64,000 bases of DNA from Pseudoalteromonas sp. SMS1 (GCF_021530565.1 NZ_JAKGBI010000017.1:1-64000); one strand, 5' to 3'. Shown: positions 24,781 through 34,450, counted from the stretch's first letter. The notes: generated by a model not told the origin, from the letters alone. Numbers and translations are program-made.

Positions 24781-24999
24781 CTATTTCGATGCCTTAGGGC
24801 CCATACTCAATAACATCTCACTTGCCAGTGCCGTGTTGGTTTTAATAATGGCATTGTGTTGATGCTGTGCGAGCGTGGCATTGTGGGCAGCATTGCCTAA
24901 AGACTGAGCGGTAGCTTGCAATAACATGTCTCGTGAGAGACCGGGTGCTTGCTGTGCTACCAATTCATTCAGTTGCTTCAGAGCTTCAATGTCTGCCAT
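24781..24999 (-). CDS. Divergent RebB-like protein, first gene of the R-body cluster
   Basis: 72 residues from ATG 24999 (a TTG at 25020 would add seven). LVAQQAPGLSRDMLLQATAQSLGNAAHNAT then LAQHQHNAIIKTNTALASEM corresponds to the RebB core 'MGNL..ATAQALxNAAHNAT.AQQ', but the N-terminal DAVTQ part is replaced by IEALKQLNEL. It is the first gene after the regulator and has a 94-base leader region that could hold the cluster promoter. Confidence 0.8.
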   Translation of the reverse strand: MADIEALKQLNELVAQQAPGLSRDMLLQATAQSLGNAAHNATLAQHQHNAIIKTNTALASEMLLSMGPKASK

Positions 25000-25093
25000 G
25001 TTGTTACCCGTCGTTTTCAATACAGCCAGTCTAGATATTTACAGCGAGAATTAATCGGCTCAATGTATTGAAAAGTAGGGCTAAAATTGGCAG

Positions 25094-26584
25094 TTAAAGC
25101 TGTTGGCGCTTTTTGTACTCGCGAGGTGACATGTGCGTGTAGCGACGGAAAATTTTCTCAAAGTGGCTGAGATCACCAAATCCAACTTCCATACACAAGT
25201 CGGTGATACGTAAATTGGGGTTTTGTTCAATGAACTGGCAAGCTTTGCGGATCCGTAGTTCGGCCAAGATCTGTTTAAAACTGCGCTGCAATGCGCGTTT
25301 AAATAGGTATGATAAGTGCGACGAGCTCACATAAGCATTCGCCGCCAGTTCTTTAAGAGAAATATCGCGTTGCCAGTGTTCAAGAATATATGACAAGGCC
25401 TTTTGTAAACTGGGGTGATATTTATTGAACGGAGTCAAATCCCCCGACAGGAGATACTCTACACACTGCTGTGGATTTTGCGAAAAGGCACTGGTTTTGG
25501 CTAATTCAGGATAGATATCCACTAAGGTTTGTTCACTGATGTCATTTTCCTGAGCGAGAGTAAATGTGCGCAGCAAAACCTTTTCCAGTTCGGCAATGTT
25601 ATTTGGCCAAGGGTAACTTTTGAGCACCGACTTTGCTTGTTCGGTTAACTGCTGTTGTGGGGAGAGTTGGTATAATTCGGATAACTGTTCAACTAAGGTA
25701 TAGATGTCCTCTGGTCGCTCCCTCAGCGGGGGTATCTGTAAGCTAAAAAAGTTGAGCTTGTGCCAAAGACTGGGCAGAAATTGCGCTTGATCTACCAAAG
25801 ATTGAATATCCGACTCACTGGCGGAAATAATTCGAATGCGTTGCAAGTCAATTTTGCTGGTGTAGCTGGCGCTGTTTTTACTCTGGGTGGTTAGTTGCTC
25901 AAGTAGGTACTTTTGTTGTGTTAAAGACAGTGCATCAATATGACTGAAAAAAATACAGCCTTGATTCATGGCTGTATTGACATGATGCAGCTTTTTAGCG
26001 AAGTCCTGTTCATCACAACTTGCACAATCAATCTCGTAAAAAGGGTGATGTTTGGCATAGCTGCTAAAGTGGATCGAGCAGGCGACATCAACAATCTCGC
26101 TGCCTGATTCAGCTTGGATGTGAACGGGGCATAACTTGGCGGCGATCCGCTCAATGGTTTTTTCCAAATTTAATATTTGATCGCTATAGCCTTGTAGCGA
26201 TGCTTTTTTCCCAAGATATTTACTCGATAATGCCTGAATTGCATTGCGTTTAACCAGTATACCGATTTGGCTTGAAAGCAGTGAAAGTTCTGACTGTGTC
26301 GGGCTAGGGAGATTGTGTTTCGTTAACAGGTTCAAAGCGCCTATACGTTTTCTCTGATAAACGATGGGATAGCTTTGATGGCTATTATTGTCTGCGTTAT
26401 TTTCTTGATTAAATACGATGTGGGTTTTGAGTTGTTGTGTTCTATCTTCGACTTCTAAAGATAATTGCCTGAGGGTGTGCTCAGAACACCTCGCATTGAG
26501 GTAGCGGGTAAGAGATTGAGTAAGGGGTAGTTGGTTTTCAATCGCATCTGATGGTGAGATAGCGCTTAGTGTTGATTCATTCAT
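25094..26584 (-). CDS. Chimeric regulator: degenerate NtrC-type AAA domain fused to AraC HTH
   Basis: 496 residues from ATG 26584, with TTGGAG before it; a TTG at 26596 is weaker. Residues 25-115 look like a GAF-type sensor. Residues 135-345 follow the sigma-54 activator AAA fold (PLRERPEDIYTLVEQLSELY, YPWPNNIAELEKVLLRTF). The Walker A region is ESGSEIVDV instead of GESGTGKE, Walker B is FFSHID, and the GAFTGA loop is absent, so ATP use and sigma-54 contact are unlikely. Residues 395-490 are a complete AraC DNA-binding domain in place of the usual Fis helix. It lies immediately upstream of the R-body genes on the same strand and is the obvious candidate for their control. Confidence 0.85.
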   Translation of the reverse strand: MNESTLSAISPSDAIENQLPLTQSLTRYLNARCSEHTLRQLSLEVEDRTQQLKTHIVFNQENNADNNSHQSYPIVYQRKRIGALNLLTKHNLPSPTQSELSLLSSQIGILVKRNAIQALSSKYLGKKASLQGYSDQILNLEKTIERIAAKLCPVHIQAESGSEIVDVACSIHFSSYAKHHPFYEIDCASCDEQDFAKKLHHVNTAMNQGCIFFSHIDALSLTQQKYLLEQLTTQSKNSASYTSKIDLQRIRIISASESDIQSLVDQAQFLPSLWHKLNFFSLQIPPLRERPEDIYTLVEQLSELYQLSPQQQLTEQAKSVLKSYPWPNNIAELEKVLLRTFTLAQENDISEQTLVDIYPELAKTSAFSQNPQQCVEYLLSGDLTPFNKYHPSLQKALSYILEHWQRDISLKELAANAYVSSSHLSYLFKRALQRSFKQILAELRIRKACQFIEQNPNLRITDLCMEVGFGDLSHFEKIFRRYTHMSPREYKKRQQL

Positions 26585-26866
26585 CGTTGACTCCAAAGCA
26601 ATATTGACTTTTGTCTCGTGAAAATCCTTTCAAAGTAAAAAGCACAATAGTTGGCTTTCTACGTACCTGGAAATTTACAAACAAGGTGATTTAAGGCTGT
26701 GGATACAACTTAAGTAATTTTTTTCGTTTTCAATCGGGGTAAATTACGAACTATTAATTACATATTATTACGCGAAGGTTAAATTAACGTTTAAATGAGT
26801 GTTTATTTACGTTAGAGAGTGGGAGATCAGTCTGTTAGGTTTAGAAGTTGAATGCGAGATTGTAAA
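26585..26866. other. Intergenic region upstream of the R-body regulator
   Basis: AT-rich, about 280 bases. It presumably carries the regulator promoter on the minus strand. No gene and no convincing -35/-10 pair is seen. Confidence 0.5.
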
Positions 26867-26894
26867 GAAAAGGAGCGTGATTTTGCTCCTTTTC
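26867..26894 (-). terminator. Terminator of the GH97 gene
   Basis: GAAAAGGAGC and GCTCCTTTTC form a 10-bp stem around an 8-base loop. On the minus strand the stem is followed by a T-rich stretch. It lies 11 bases beyond the GH97 stop. Confidence 0.75.
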
Positions 26895-26904
26895 TCCTTT
26901 GGTA

Positions 26905-28977
26905 CTAAAGTGCTTTAAAACGTATCGCAGCGCCTCCGCTCGCTGCGAGTCGCAGTGATAGCGTATCTTTATGCGTTACTTGTTGTTTTTTGATGGTGAG
27001 TGCATATGGGTTATGCTGCCAGTTTGCCTGCGCGCCATCTTGATAGATATGGGCTTCATAGCGTTTGCCTGGCACTAAAAAGTCCAGATCGATCTTTAGC
27101 TCGCGAGCGTGTTCATCGGTAATTGCGCCAAGGTACCAATCTTCGCCGGTGTAATGCTTCTTCGCACGCTCTTGGCGAGCAAATACGACATAGTCTCCGA
27201 CTTCGCCTGCAAGCGCGATACTCTGTTCCCAATCCGTTGGAACGTCTTTGATGAACTGAAACGCATCGGGTTTTGCTAAGTAATTTTTAGGCAGGTCCGC
27301 GGCCATTTGAACGGGGCTATACAATACCACATACAGTGCCAACTGTTTTGCTAAGGTTGTCTGTGGGCGATTCGTTTTATCCCCTAAGCCATTGAAGCCC
27401 ATATCAAATATGCCCGGAGTAAAGTCCATCGGACCGGCCAGCATACGCGTGAACGCCAACATCGGCGTATGCTCAGGTGGGTTTGGCGGGGTTCCCCATG
27501 CATTAAACTCTTGCCCCCGAGCGCCTTCCCGAGTTAGCCAGTTTGGGTAGGTACGACGAAGGCCCGTGTCTTTGATTGGCTCATGGGTGTTGATACTGAT
27601 TTTGTATTTGGCCGCTAATTTGATGTTGTCTAAATATTCATTCACCATGAATTGTCCATCATGCCATTCAAACCTAGGGTGGCCGCGTGCATCAATGCGT
27701 TTGATATTTCCACCATCGGCAACATACCCTGTTTTTACCTGTGTGACGCCCGACTGCGCGTAAAGTGCAAAGGCGGCCTCCATCTGTGCGCGATAGTTAC
27801 TGACATTGCCAGATGTTTCATGGTGTCCAATTAGGCGTGCCCCCACTTTTTCGGCATGCGCTTTAATTGCCGCTATATCGAAGTCTGGGTAAGCATCTGT
27901 GAAGCTAAAAACATCGCCATTGAAAAACCAGTCTCCATCCCAGCCCGTATTCCATCCTTCTACTAAGACCCCATCGAAACCGTGTTCTGCTGAAAAGTTC
28001 AAATAGGCTTTCGTACGTTCGGTTGTCGCGCCATGCTTTTCACCACTCCCCCAGGTATGTTGACCAATATGCATGCCCCACCAAATCCCGGTGTATTTAC
28101 CCGGTTCTACCCAAGATACATCCCCTAACTTATTGGGTTCATTGAGGTTTAGGATCAGATGAGAATTTAGCAAATCCGTTGCTTGGTCACCAACTTGTAT
28201 GGTCCGCCATGGTGATTTAAATTGGCCGTTTGTTTTGACGGCAATACCGTCTGACCAGGGGGTTAGATCACTTATAAAAGTACCGGGCCTGCGCTGGTTG
28301 AGCGTCATACCGGCATAGTCAACCAATGCGGCTTCATGAATACTCATATGTACGCCATGTTTATTTTTAAAAGTAAATGGCGTGTGGACATGAGAGGCGT
28401 CATGGAGCGGCGTGGTGTGATAGGTATATTCGTATCTATTCCAGCCTCTCGCAGGTATCCACCACGCTTGGCTTTCGCCGCTGTCTGTGATGCTAAATTC
28501 GGTCAATTCACGCGTGATGTATCGTGCGTTGTTTTTATTTACTTCGTATCGAAACCCAAGACCATCATCAAAGACACGAATTCGTACTCGATACTGGTCA
28601 ACTTGTGTGGTTTTATCGGCAAACGTAACGAGCAATTCATTGTGATGATCGGTGATTTCTCGAGCTTCTCCCCATGGCTGCTGCCAAGTGTCGTGATGGC
28701 TGGCAGTGCTCGTGTTGCGAATGTACATATTGTCGCGCATAGAAGGGGCGCGCGCAAAATCAAAGCCCAACGAAGAGGGGTTTATAATGATTTTGCCTTG
28801 AAATGAAACTTGATATTTTGGCTGACTTTTTTCGTCGCTGATCGTGAAGATCAGTTGCTTATCAGGAGACTGAACGCTAAAGCTAGCTGCTTGTGCTGTA
28901 TTGATATGCGCGACAACGCCTACGGTGAGGCTTATCGCAAGACCGAGTGAACTTGGATAACGCATTATTATTCTCAT
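26905..28977 (-). CDS. GH97 family glycoside hydrolase (alpha-glucosidase-like)
   Basis: 690 residues. A signal peptide (about 1-30, ending AQA) is followed by a GH97 N-terminal beta-sandwich (VQSPDKQLIFTISDE ... DDGLGFRYEV), the central barrel (VEGWNTGWDGDW, HHETSGNVSNYRAQMEAAF, GVTQVKTGYVADGG) and a C-terminal beta domain. The family includes SusB-type calcium-dependent alpha-glucosidases and some alpha-galactosidases. The Glu-bearing inverting motif cannot be assigned with certainty by eye, so the substrate is left open. ATG 28965 is an alternative start. It is divergent from the cupredoxin gene. Confidence 0.92.
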   Translation of the reverse strand: MRIIMRYPSSLGLAISLTVGVVAHINTAQAASFSVQSPDKQLIFTISDEKSQPKYQVSFQGKIIINPSSLGFDFARAPSMRDNMYIRNTSTASHHDTWQQPWGEAREITDHHNELLVTFADKTTQVDQYRVRIRVFDDGLGFRYEVNKNNARYITRELTEFSITDSGESQAWWIPARGWNRYEYTYHTTPLHDASHVHTPFTFKNKHGVHMSIHEAALVDYAGMTLNQRRPGTFISDLTPWSDGIAVKTNGQFKSPWRTIQVGDQATDLLNSHLILNLNEPNKLGDVSWVEPGKYTGIWWGMHIGQHTWGSGEKHGATTERTKAYLNFSAEHGFDGVLVEGWNTGWDGDWFFNGDVFSFTDAYPDFDIAAIKAHAEKVGARLIGHHETSGNVSNYRAQMEAAFALYAQSGVTQVKTGYVADGGNIKRIDARGHPRFEWHDGQFMVNEYLDNIKLAAKYKISINTHEPIKDTGLRRTYPNWLTREGARGQEFNAWGTPPNPPEHTPMLAFTRMLAGPMDFTPGIFDMGFNGLGDKTNRPQTTLAKQLALYVVLYSPVQMAADLPKNYLAKPDAFQFIKDVPTDWEQSIALAGEVGDYVVFARQERAKKHYTGEDWYLGAITDEHARELKIDLDFLVPGKRYEAHIYQDGAQANWQHNPYALTIKKQQVTHKDTLSLRLAASGGAAIRFKAL

Positions 28978-29126
28978 TGTGCCATTGGTGGAACTAGCTT
29001 AAGGGCAATTTGCACAGCCCAAAATGACTTGCATACGTATTCAAAATTAAAATGCGATGAATGCATTATTTACGTCGTCCGGTCTATACTCAAATGAAAA
29101 ACAAGGCCTGATAAGGACAGCATTAA

Positions 29127-29834
29127 ATGCAGCGTCAAGAGCAAGTAAAAAAACCAATAAAGCAAAATAAGACAAGGCGAGCGTGGTCAGCCACCGCATT
29201 GATAAGTGTGTTGACGACGTTAACTATGGCCAGCTTGGCGGCACAAGCCGTTACGGTGAATGTGACCGATGAACGCGGGGAACCTGTGAATGGTGCGGTA
29301 GTGTGGTTCGAGGGCGCCCATTTACTCAAAGACACGCAAACGATTCAAAATGACTACAAAATGGGTCAAAGAGATCGTGCCTTTACCCCTCATATTCTAG
29401 TTGTCCCGAAAGGAGCACAAGTCTCATTTCCCAATTACGATTCAATATTGCATCATGTTTATTCTTTTTCAGCGGCGCAACCATTTGAATTTAAACTGTA
29501 TCGTGACAAGCCTCAAGCCCTAAAATTTGCCAATACAGGGGTAGTAGAATTGGGTTGCAATATTCATGACTGGATGTTGGGTTACATTCTGGTGGTGGAC
29601 TCTACCCATTTCGCCATTACGGACAAAAACGGGGTGGCTGCACTTGATTTAGAGCAATCACGGGTGCTTGGAACAACTATCCATGTGTGGCATGAAGGGT
29701 TTGCGAACTTGGACCAGCCAGAGTCAATGAAGGTCACTCAGCTGGATGAAAAGGCAACGTTAACCTATCAGCTTAATCAGTCTTTATTTAAAACCAAGGA
29801 AGACTTCTCAGATGAGTTTGACGACTATGAATAG
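29127..29834 (+). CDS. Exported cupredoxin-like copper protein
   Basis: 235 residues. A basic N-terminus and hydrophobic segment (20-42, ending LAAQA) suggest export. The cupredoxin-like domain keeps a full type-1 copper ligand set: His109 or His110 (SILHHVYSF), Cys144, His147 and Met150 (ELGCNIHDWM). It is the kind often annotated 'methylamine utilization protein'. No methylamine dehydrogenase gene is present, so the partner is unknown. The downstream barrel protein overlaps its 3' end, indicating a two-gene operon and perhaps a shared copper or redox role at the envelope. Confidence 0.82.
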   Translation: MQRQEQVKKPIKQNKTRRAWSATALISVLTTLTMASLAAQAVTVNVTDERGEPVNGAVVWFEGAHLLKDTQTIQNDYKMGQRDRAFTPHILVVPKGAQVSFPNYDSILHHVYSFSAAQPFEFKLYRDKPQALKFANTGVVELGCNIHDWMLGYILVVDSTHFAITDKNGVAALDLEQSRVLGTTIHVWHEGFANLDQPESMKVTQLDEKATLTYQLNQSLFKTKEDFSDEFDDYE

Positions 29835-31074
29835 ATATCAATTTACGTCGGTATGTTGGTTGAGCTCTCTGATGCTAGTGGCACCGGTGGTGTTTGGGCA
29901 AGGTGCACAACACAAGGGCCAAATACAAGTTAGTTGGCAGTCAGCCAGTGAATATGCTTCGTGGTATGAAAGGGGTGCATCTGTTAATCGCTTTGGTAAG
30001 GGCGATGAGCGTCTAAACCTGAGCCGTGCGGTGCTTGAGTCGCGTTTTGATGTGAGTTCGAGTTGGTCGGCACACAGCGTCACCCAATACGTACCAGATC
30101 CGGATAACAAGGTGGGTTTTACTGAGCTGTACGCGCAATACAAACCAGTCACTAACGGTGCATACCAGCCGCAAGTACGCGTTGGTGGGTTCTACCCCAA
30201 AATGTCACTAGAAAATCCGGATATTGGTTGGTCCTCGCCCTACAATTACAATTTCTCTGCGCTGAACACGTGGCTCGCAGAGGAATTAAGAATCTTTGGA
30301 GTCGAAGCCAGTCTCAAGCGCAGTGGGAAGCGCTTGGCAAAACCCAGTGAACATAATTGGCAATGGTTTGCGGGTATCTACAAAGGGAATGATCCCACAG
30401 GTGCTGTGCTCTCATGGCGCGGATTTTCGTCACATGACAGACAGTCGGTGTTTAATGAGTCGCTTAATCTCAGGCCCACTGCAGGCTTTATGAGCCCGCA
30501 GTTGCAAGGGCAGGCATGGCAGATTGAACCTTTCACTGAAATCGATGGACGCTTTGGTTATTACGTGGGTGCACATTGGAGCTATCAAAATCGTCATTCA
30601 TTGCGAGCCTATTGGTATGACAATAATGGTGATCCAGCGATTGTAAACTATGACACTGGCCAATATGCGTGGGACACTAAGTTTTGGAGTTTGGCGTACA
30701 AGTTTAAGATTACGCGTCAGACCCATGTGATTGCACAAGCGATGTCTGGCAATACGGCTATGGGCAGAGCGCGGGGGGTGGACAATGACTTTGATAGTCA
30801 ATTTGTGTTGTTGACTCACCGCTGGAAGCAATTTCGTCTCAGTGGACGGATAGAACAATTTAAGGTGAAAGATTTAGACCATTGGACGTTTGACCCCAAT
30901 GAGAGTGATGGGGGCGCCATCACGGCCACATTGAAATGGCGAATTACTGACAATTGGCGTCTTGGTGCGGAATTTCAGTATTTAGAAACTAAAGTGGCCA
31001 ACCGCGCCGATGACAATTTACCAATTAGGCAAATTGAGCAACTGTGGCGGTTTAATGGCGAATACCGCTTTTAA
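29812..31074 (+). CDS. Outer-membrane beta-barrel protein (porin-like)
   Basis: 420 residues with signal peptide (ending VVFGQG). The body is rich in alternating strands (RVGGFYPKMSLENPDIGWSS, GYYVGAHWSYQNRHSLRAYW, LKWRITDNWRLGAEFQYLET) and ends RF with a terminal aromatic residue, typical of outer-membrane barrels. The start is either ATG 29812 (23 bases inside the previous gene) or ATG 29827; neither has a strong ribosome site, consistent with coupling. It probably functions with the cupredoxin-like protein. Confidence 0.72.
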   Translation: MSLTTMNRYQFTSVCWLSSLMLVAPVVFGQGAQHKGQIQVSWQSASEYASWYERGASVNRFGKGDERLNLSRAVLESRFDVSSSWSAHSVTQYVPDPDNKVGFTELYAQYKPVTNGAYQPQVRVGGFYPKMSLENPDIGWSSPYNYNFSALNTWLAEELRIFGVEASLKRSGKRLAKPSEHNWQWFAGIYKGNDPTGAVLSWRGFSSHDRQSVFNESLNLRPTAGFMSPQLQGQAWQIEPFTEIDGRFGYYVGAHWSYQNRHSLRAYWYDNNGDPAIVNYDTGQYAWDTKFWSLAYKFKITRQTHVIAQAMSGNTAMGRARGVDNDFDSQFVLLTHRWKQFRLSGRIEQFKVKDLDHWTFDPNESDGGAITATLKWRITDNWRLGAEFQYLETKVANRADDNLPIRQIEQLWRFNGEYRF

Positions 31075-31075
31075 G

Positions 31076-31099
31076 TTGGGGCTGCAAGTGCAGCCCCAA
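31076..31099. terminator. Bidirectional terminator hairpin
   Basis: TTGGGGCTGC and GCAGCCCCAA form a 10-bp stem with a 4-base loop between the convergent barrel gene and sthA. T-runs are weak on both sides. Confidence 0.7.
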
Positions 31100-31111
31100 T
31101 GTCACAATAAG

Positions 31112-32548
31112 TTAATCACATAGCCTGTTTAAACCATTGAGCGCAGCGACGCGGTATGCTTCTGCCATGGTCGGGTAGTTGAAAGTTGTGTTGACAAAGT
31201 ATTCTACATTATTGCCTTCGCCTTTTTGTTCCATGATGGCTTGGCCGATATGGACAATCTCAGAAGCACGCTCCCCAAAACAATGAATACCGAGAATTTC
31301 TTTGGTCTTAGTGTGAAATAAGATTTTTAAGCTACCCACTTCCGTGCTGGCAATTTGTGCGCGGGCGAGGTGTTTAAATTGCGCGCGGCCAACTTCGTAT
31401 GGAATTTTTGCGGCCGTGAGTTCTTGTTCGGTTTTACCGACGGAGCTCATTTCAGGGATAGTATAAATACCTGTTGGGATATCGGTGATCAAACGGTCAT
31501 CACACTGCCCATTGGCAATGGCATTGGCTGCAATTCGACCTTGATCAAAAGCGGCACTGGCAAGGCTGGGGTAACCGATCACATCGCCGACAGCATAAAT
31601 ATTATCGACCTTGGTTTGATAGTATTCGTTCACCTTGAGTTGACCTCGTCCATCTGCTTTGAGCCCGACGGCCTCGAGGTTGAGGCTGTCGGTGTTACCA
31701 GTGCGACCATTGGCCCATAGAATGCAATCGGCTTTGACTTTTTTACCTGATTGCAAATGTAAAATCACCCCTTTATCGGAGGCCTCTACTTTGGCGTACT
31801 CTTCATTGTGACGAATGACAATACCGCTGTTCCAAAAGTGATAGCTCAACGCATCCGAAATTTCATCATCCATAAATGATAACAGCCTGTCACGCGTATT
31901 GATGAGATCGACTTTTGCGCCCAGTCCTTTGAAGATCGAGGCATATTCACAGCCAATCACGCCCGCGCCATAGACGATGACGCGCTGAGGATTGTGCTCC
32001 AAATTCAAAATGGTGTCACTGTCATAAACGCGTGGGTGACTAAAATCGACGCCTGGTGGACGATATGGCCTTGAACCGGTTGCAATGACAATGGTGTTTG
32101 CTGTGAGCGTGTCTTGAGAGCCATCCAGATGCGTGACACGAATGGTGTTGGCGTCAACAAAGTGGGCTTCACCTTGGTACAAATGAATGCGGTTACGGTC
32201 GTAAAAGCTAGAGCGTAAAGAAGATTGCTTGCCAATCACGTCACTGGCGTGATTTAAGATATCTTGAAAGGTGAGACGCTTTGGACGCTCTGTAAAACGG
32301 TAAAGCGGGTTTGCTTTATATTCTATAAGGCGACTAACTGAGTGTCTCAGCGCCTTGGACGGAATGGTGCCCCAGTGCACACACCCTCCACCAACGGACG
32401 TTTGCTTTTCAATCACGGCCACTTTCTGTTGGCTTTTGGATAAATTCATCGCGGCGCCTTCGCCACCAGGGCCGGTACCGATGATGATGGCATCATATTG
32501 GAATGATGGTGCGGGAGTCTCTGCTGGGTTATCTTTGGGTTTTGTCAC
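31112..32548 (-). CDS. sthA: Soluble pyridine nucleotide transhydrogenase
   Basis: 478 residues with a GTG start, preceded by AAGGCGAG. It is an FAD enzyme ([19 protein letters not shown] at the dinucleotide site) that converts NADPH and NAD+ to NADP+ and NADH. The SthA signature [19 protein letters not shown] is present, with only one of the two cysteines of related disulfide reductases, as expected. The C-terminal dimer domain ([20 protein letters not shown]) is complete. It is close to fabR, as in enterobacteria. Confidence 0.96.
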   Translation of the reverse strand: MTKPKDNPAETPAPSFQYDAIIIGTGPGGEGAAMNLSKSQQKVAVIEKQTSVGGGCVHWGTIPSKALRHSVSRLIEYKANPLYRFTERPKRLTFQDILNHASDVIGKQSSLRSSFYDRNRIHLYQGEAHFVDANTIRVTHLDGSQDTLTANTIVIATGSRPYRPPGVDFSHPRVYDSDTILNLEHNPQRVIVYGAGVIGCEYASIFKGLGAKVDLINTRDRLLSFMDDEISDALSYHFWNSGIVIRHNEEYAKVEASDKGVILHLQSGKKVKADCILWANGRTGNTDSLNLEAVGLKADGRGQLKVNEYYQTKVDNIYAVGDVIGYPSLASAAFDQGRIAANAIANGQCDDRLITDIPTGIYTIPEMSSVGKTEQELTAAKIPYEVGRAQFKHLARAQIASTEVGSLKILFHTKTKEILGIHCFGERASEIVHIGQAIMEQKGEGNNVEYFVNTTFNYPTMAEAYRVAALNGLNRLCD

Positions 32549-32592
32549 GGCCTCGCCTTACTTGCTATTGGGAGGCCGTTATAAGCGTAGGG

Positions 32593-33726
32593 TTAACTTG
32601 CTGCGCCCTTTAACAGCCTCGAGTTAAGTGCTAACCACGCCTGTTTTTGTGTATGCCAAGCTTGTTCTAACTCTAAATATTGTTTGTGTAGAGCTGACTG
32701 TTCGCATTGTTCTAACACGGCATGCTTTTTTGCTTCGAGTACTTGCTTTTGAATTGCACAGAAGTGCTGAAGCTTTTTCAGAAGCAAATCATATTCTTGT
32801 TGTAACAATGTAAGCTTATCTTGCGCTAAAGGCAATTTTGCTAAAGTAACTTTTGTTTTGTTTAACAGGGTTTCTGCTTTGGCTTTCTCAATGCGTTCAA
32901 CTGGCGTACGCTTGAGTTTGCTCGCTAAACCTAAATAGGCCAACACTCGGATCATCCATTTCGTTGGGTCGTAGTGATACCAACGAATGCCGTTACGATA
33001 ATCACTGGCAAAAATGTGATGAAAGTTGTGATATCCCTCACCATAGGTGAGCAGAGCTAAAAACCCGTTGTCTCTTGCAGTATTTTTTTCTGTGTAAGGT
33101 CGGCTGCCCCAGATATGCGCGAGAGAGTTAATGAAAAAGGTAAAATGTTGGCTAAGTACTAAACGCAGTACACCGGCTAGGATGAGCATACCAAACACAT
33201 CACCCAGTGCGAGACCCAGCAGCAGTGGAATACCTATGTTGGTCAACAATACGAGTTTTAAATAGTGTTTGTGCTGCCACATCACAATTTTGTTGCGCTG
33301 CAGATCGCGGGCATTGCTGTAATCACCATAATTTTCACCTTGATAATCACGCAGCATCCAGCCTATGTGGCTATACCAAAAACCGCGCGTTGCTGCATAA
33401 GGGTCTTTCACTGGATCATCAACTTGGCCGTGATGAACACGGTGGTCACTACTCCAATGTAGGATGCTGTTTTGTAATGCAAATGCCCCACCTAAAGCAA
33501 AAAACACTTGGATAACGGGATGTGTTTCATAGGCTTTATGTGCCCATAAGCGATGATATCCAGCAGTGATAGACATACCGGCATAAAACATACAGGCAAT
33601 AAATGCGATCCAATGCGTAAGAGTATAACCATACTCAAACCCGTACCAAGGCACGAGGATGGCGGCGGCTAAAAATGACAGACTAAAAAATAGTACATTA
33701 GTCCAAATAATCGGCGGTTTTTTCAT
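32593..33726 (-). CDS. Fatty acyl-CoA delta-9 desaturase-like membrane enzyme
   Basis: 377 residues. Three His boxes of membrane di-iron desaturases are present: HRLWAH (58-63), HRVHH (95-99) and HNFHH near residue 228, with hydrophobic helices between them. It introduces a double bond in acyl chains with oxygen. The C-terminal 90 residues (SKLKRTPVERIEKAKAETLL ... HTQKQAWLALNSRLL) form a long coiled coil beyond the catalytic core. It is divergent from fabR, with a FabR-type operator 14 bases upstream of the start, so it should be repressed by FabR with acyl ligands. Confidence 0.93.
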   Translation of the reverse strand: MKKPPIIWTNVLFFSLSFLAAAILVPWYGFEYGYTLTHWIAFIACMFYAGMSITAGYHRLWAHKAYETHPVIQVFFALGGAFALQNSILHWSSDHRVHHGQVDDPVKDPYAATRGFWYSHIGWMLRDYQGENYGDYSNARDLQRNKIVMWQHKHYLKLVLLTNIGIPLLLGLALGDVFGMLILAGVLRLVLSQHFTFFINSLAHIWGSRPYTEKNTARDNGFLALLTYGEGYHNFHHIFASDYRNGIRWYHYDPTKWMIRVLAYLGLASKLKRTPVERIEKAKAETLLNKTKVTLAKLPLAQDKLTLLQQEYDLLLKKLQHFCAIQKQVLEAKKHAVLEQCEQSALHKQYLELEQAWHTQKQAWLALNSRLLKGAAS

Positions 33727-33739
33727 TTTTTAAAATCTC

Positions 33740-33757
33740 AGCGTACACTTGTACGCT
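33740..33757. promoter_or_regulatory. FabR-type operator between desaturase and fabR
   Basis: AGCGTACACTTGTACGCT is an 18-base palindrome, perfect except at the central two bases. It matches the FabR operator pattern known from fabA/fabB-type promoters (AGCGTACA-NN-TGT-CGCT) and sits directly upstream of the desaturase start. Confidence 0.85.
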
Positions 33758-33838
33758 AAAATAGTATTTCATTCTTGCGTCGTCAAGTATTAGACTGCCC
33801 AAAGAGCATAATAGAGTGAAAATAGCAGGGGGTCATTC

Positions 33839-34450
33839 ATGTCAGGCGTGCGTGCACAACAAAAGCAAAAAACACGACAAGCGCTGATCGAAGCAGCATT
33901 TAATCAATTGAGTGCTGAACATAGCTTCTCGAATCTGAGTTTGCGTGAGGTTGCGCGCGAAGCGGGCATTGCACCCACGTCTTTTTATCGTCACTTCAAA
34001 GATATGAATGAATTGGGTTTGACGTTAGTTGATGAGGCGGGGTTAACGTTGCGCCAACTCATGCGCCAAGCGCGCCGCCGTATAGCAAGTGGTGGCAGTG
34101 TCATCAATACTTCGGTGTTAACTTTTATGGAATTTATCGAAACCTCTAGTAACCAGTTTCGGCTGTTGCTGAGGGAACGCTCGGGTACCTCACCCGCTTT
34201 TCGTGCCGCCGTTGCGCGTGAAATAAAGCATTTTATTTTAGAACTGGCCCATTACCTTGAGTCTGAAACCAAAATGGAAGCACATCATGCCTATATGCAG
34301 GCGGAAGCAATGGTGACGATTGTATTTAGTTCTGGCGCCGAAGCACTTGATTTGGATCCTCAACAGCGTGAAGAACTGACTGAGCGGCTAATTTGGCAGC
34401 TGCGATATATTGCCAAAGGGGCATCGGGTTATCAGAAGGAAGTCGATTAG
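33839..34450 (+). CDS. fabR: TetR-family unsaturated fatty acid repressor FabR
   Basis: 203 residues. The TetR DNA-binding domain is [20 protein letters not shown]. The conserved FabR body follows ([40 protein letters not shown]). FabR represses unsaturated fatty acid genes when unsaturated acyl thioesters are abundant. It is divergent from a desaturase gene that carries its operator. A rho-independent terminator follows. Confidence 0.95.
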   Translation: MSGVRAQQKQKTRQALIEAAFNQLSAEHSFSNLSLREVAREAGIAPTSFYRHFKDMNELGLTLVDEAGLTLRQLMRQARRRIASGGSVINTSVLTFMEFIETSSNQFRLLLRERSGTSPAFRAAVAREIKHFILELAHYLESETKMEAHHAYMQAEAMVTIVFSSGAEALDLDPQQREELTERLIWQLRYIAKGASGYQKEVD

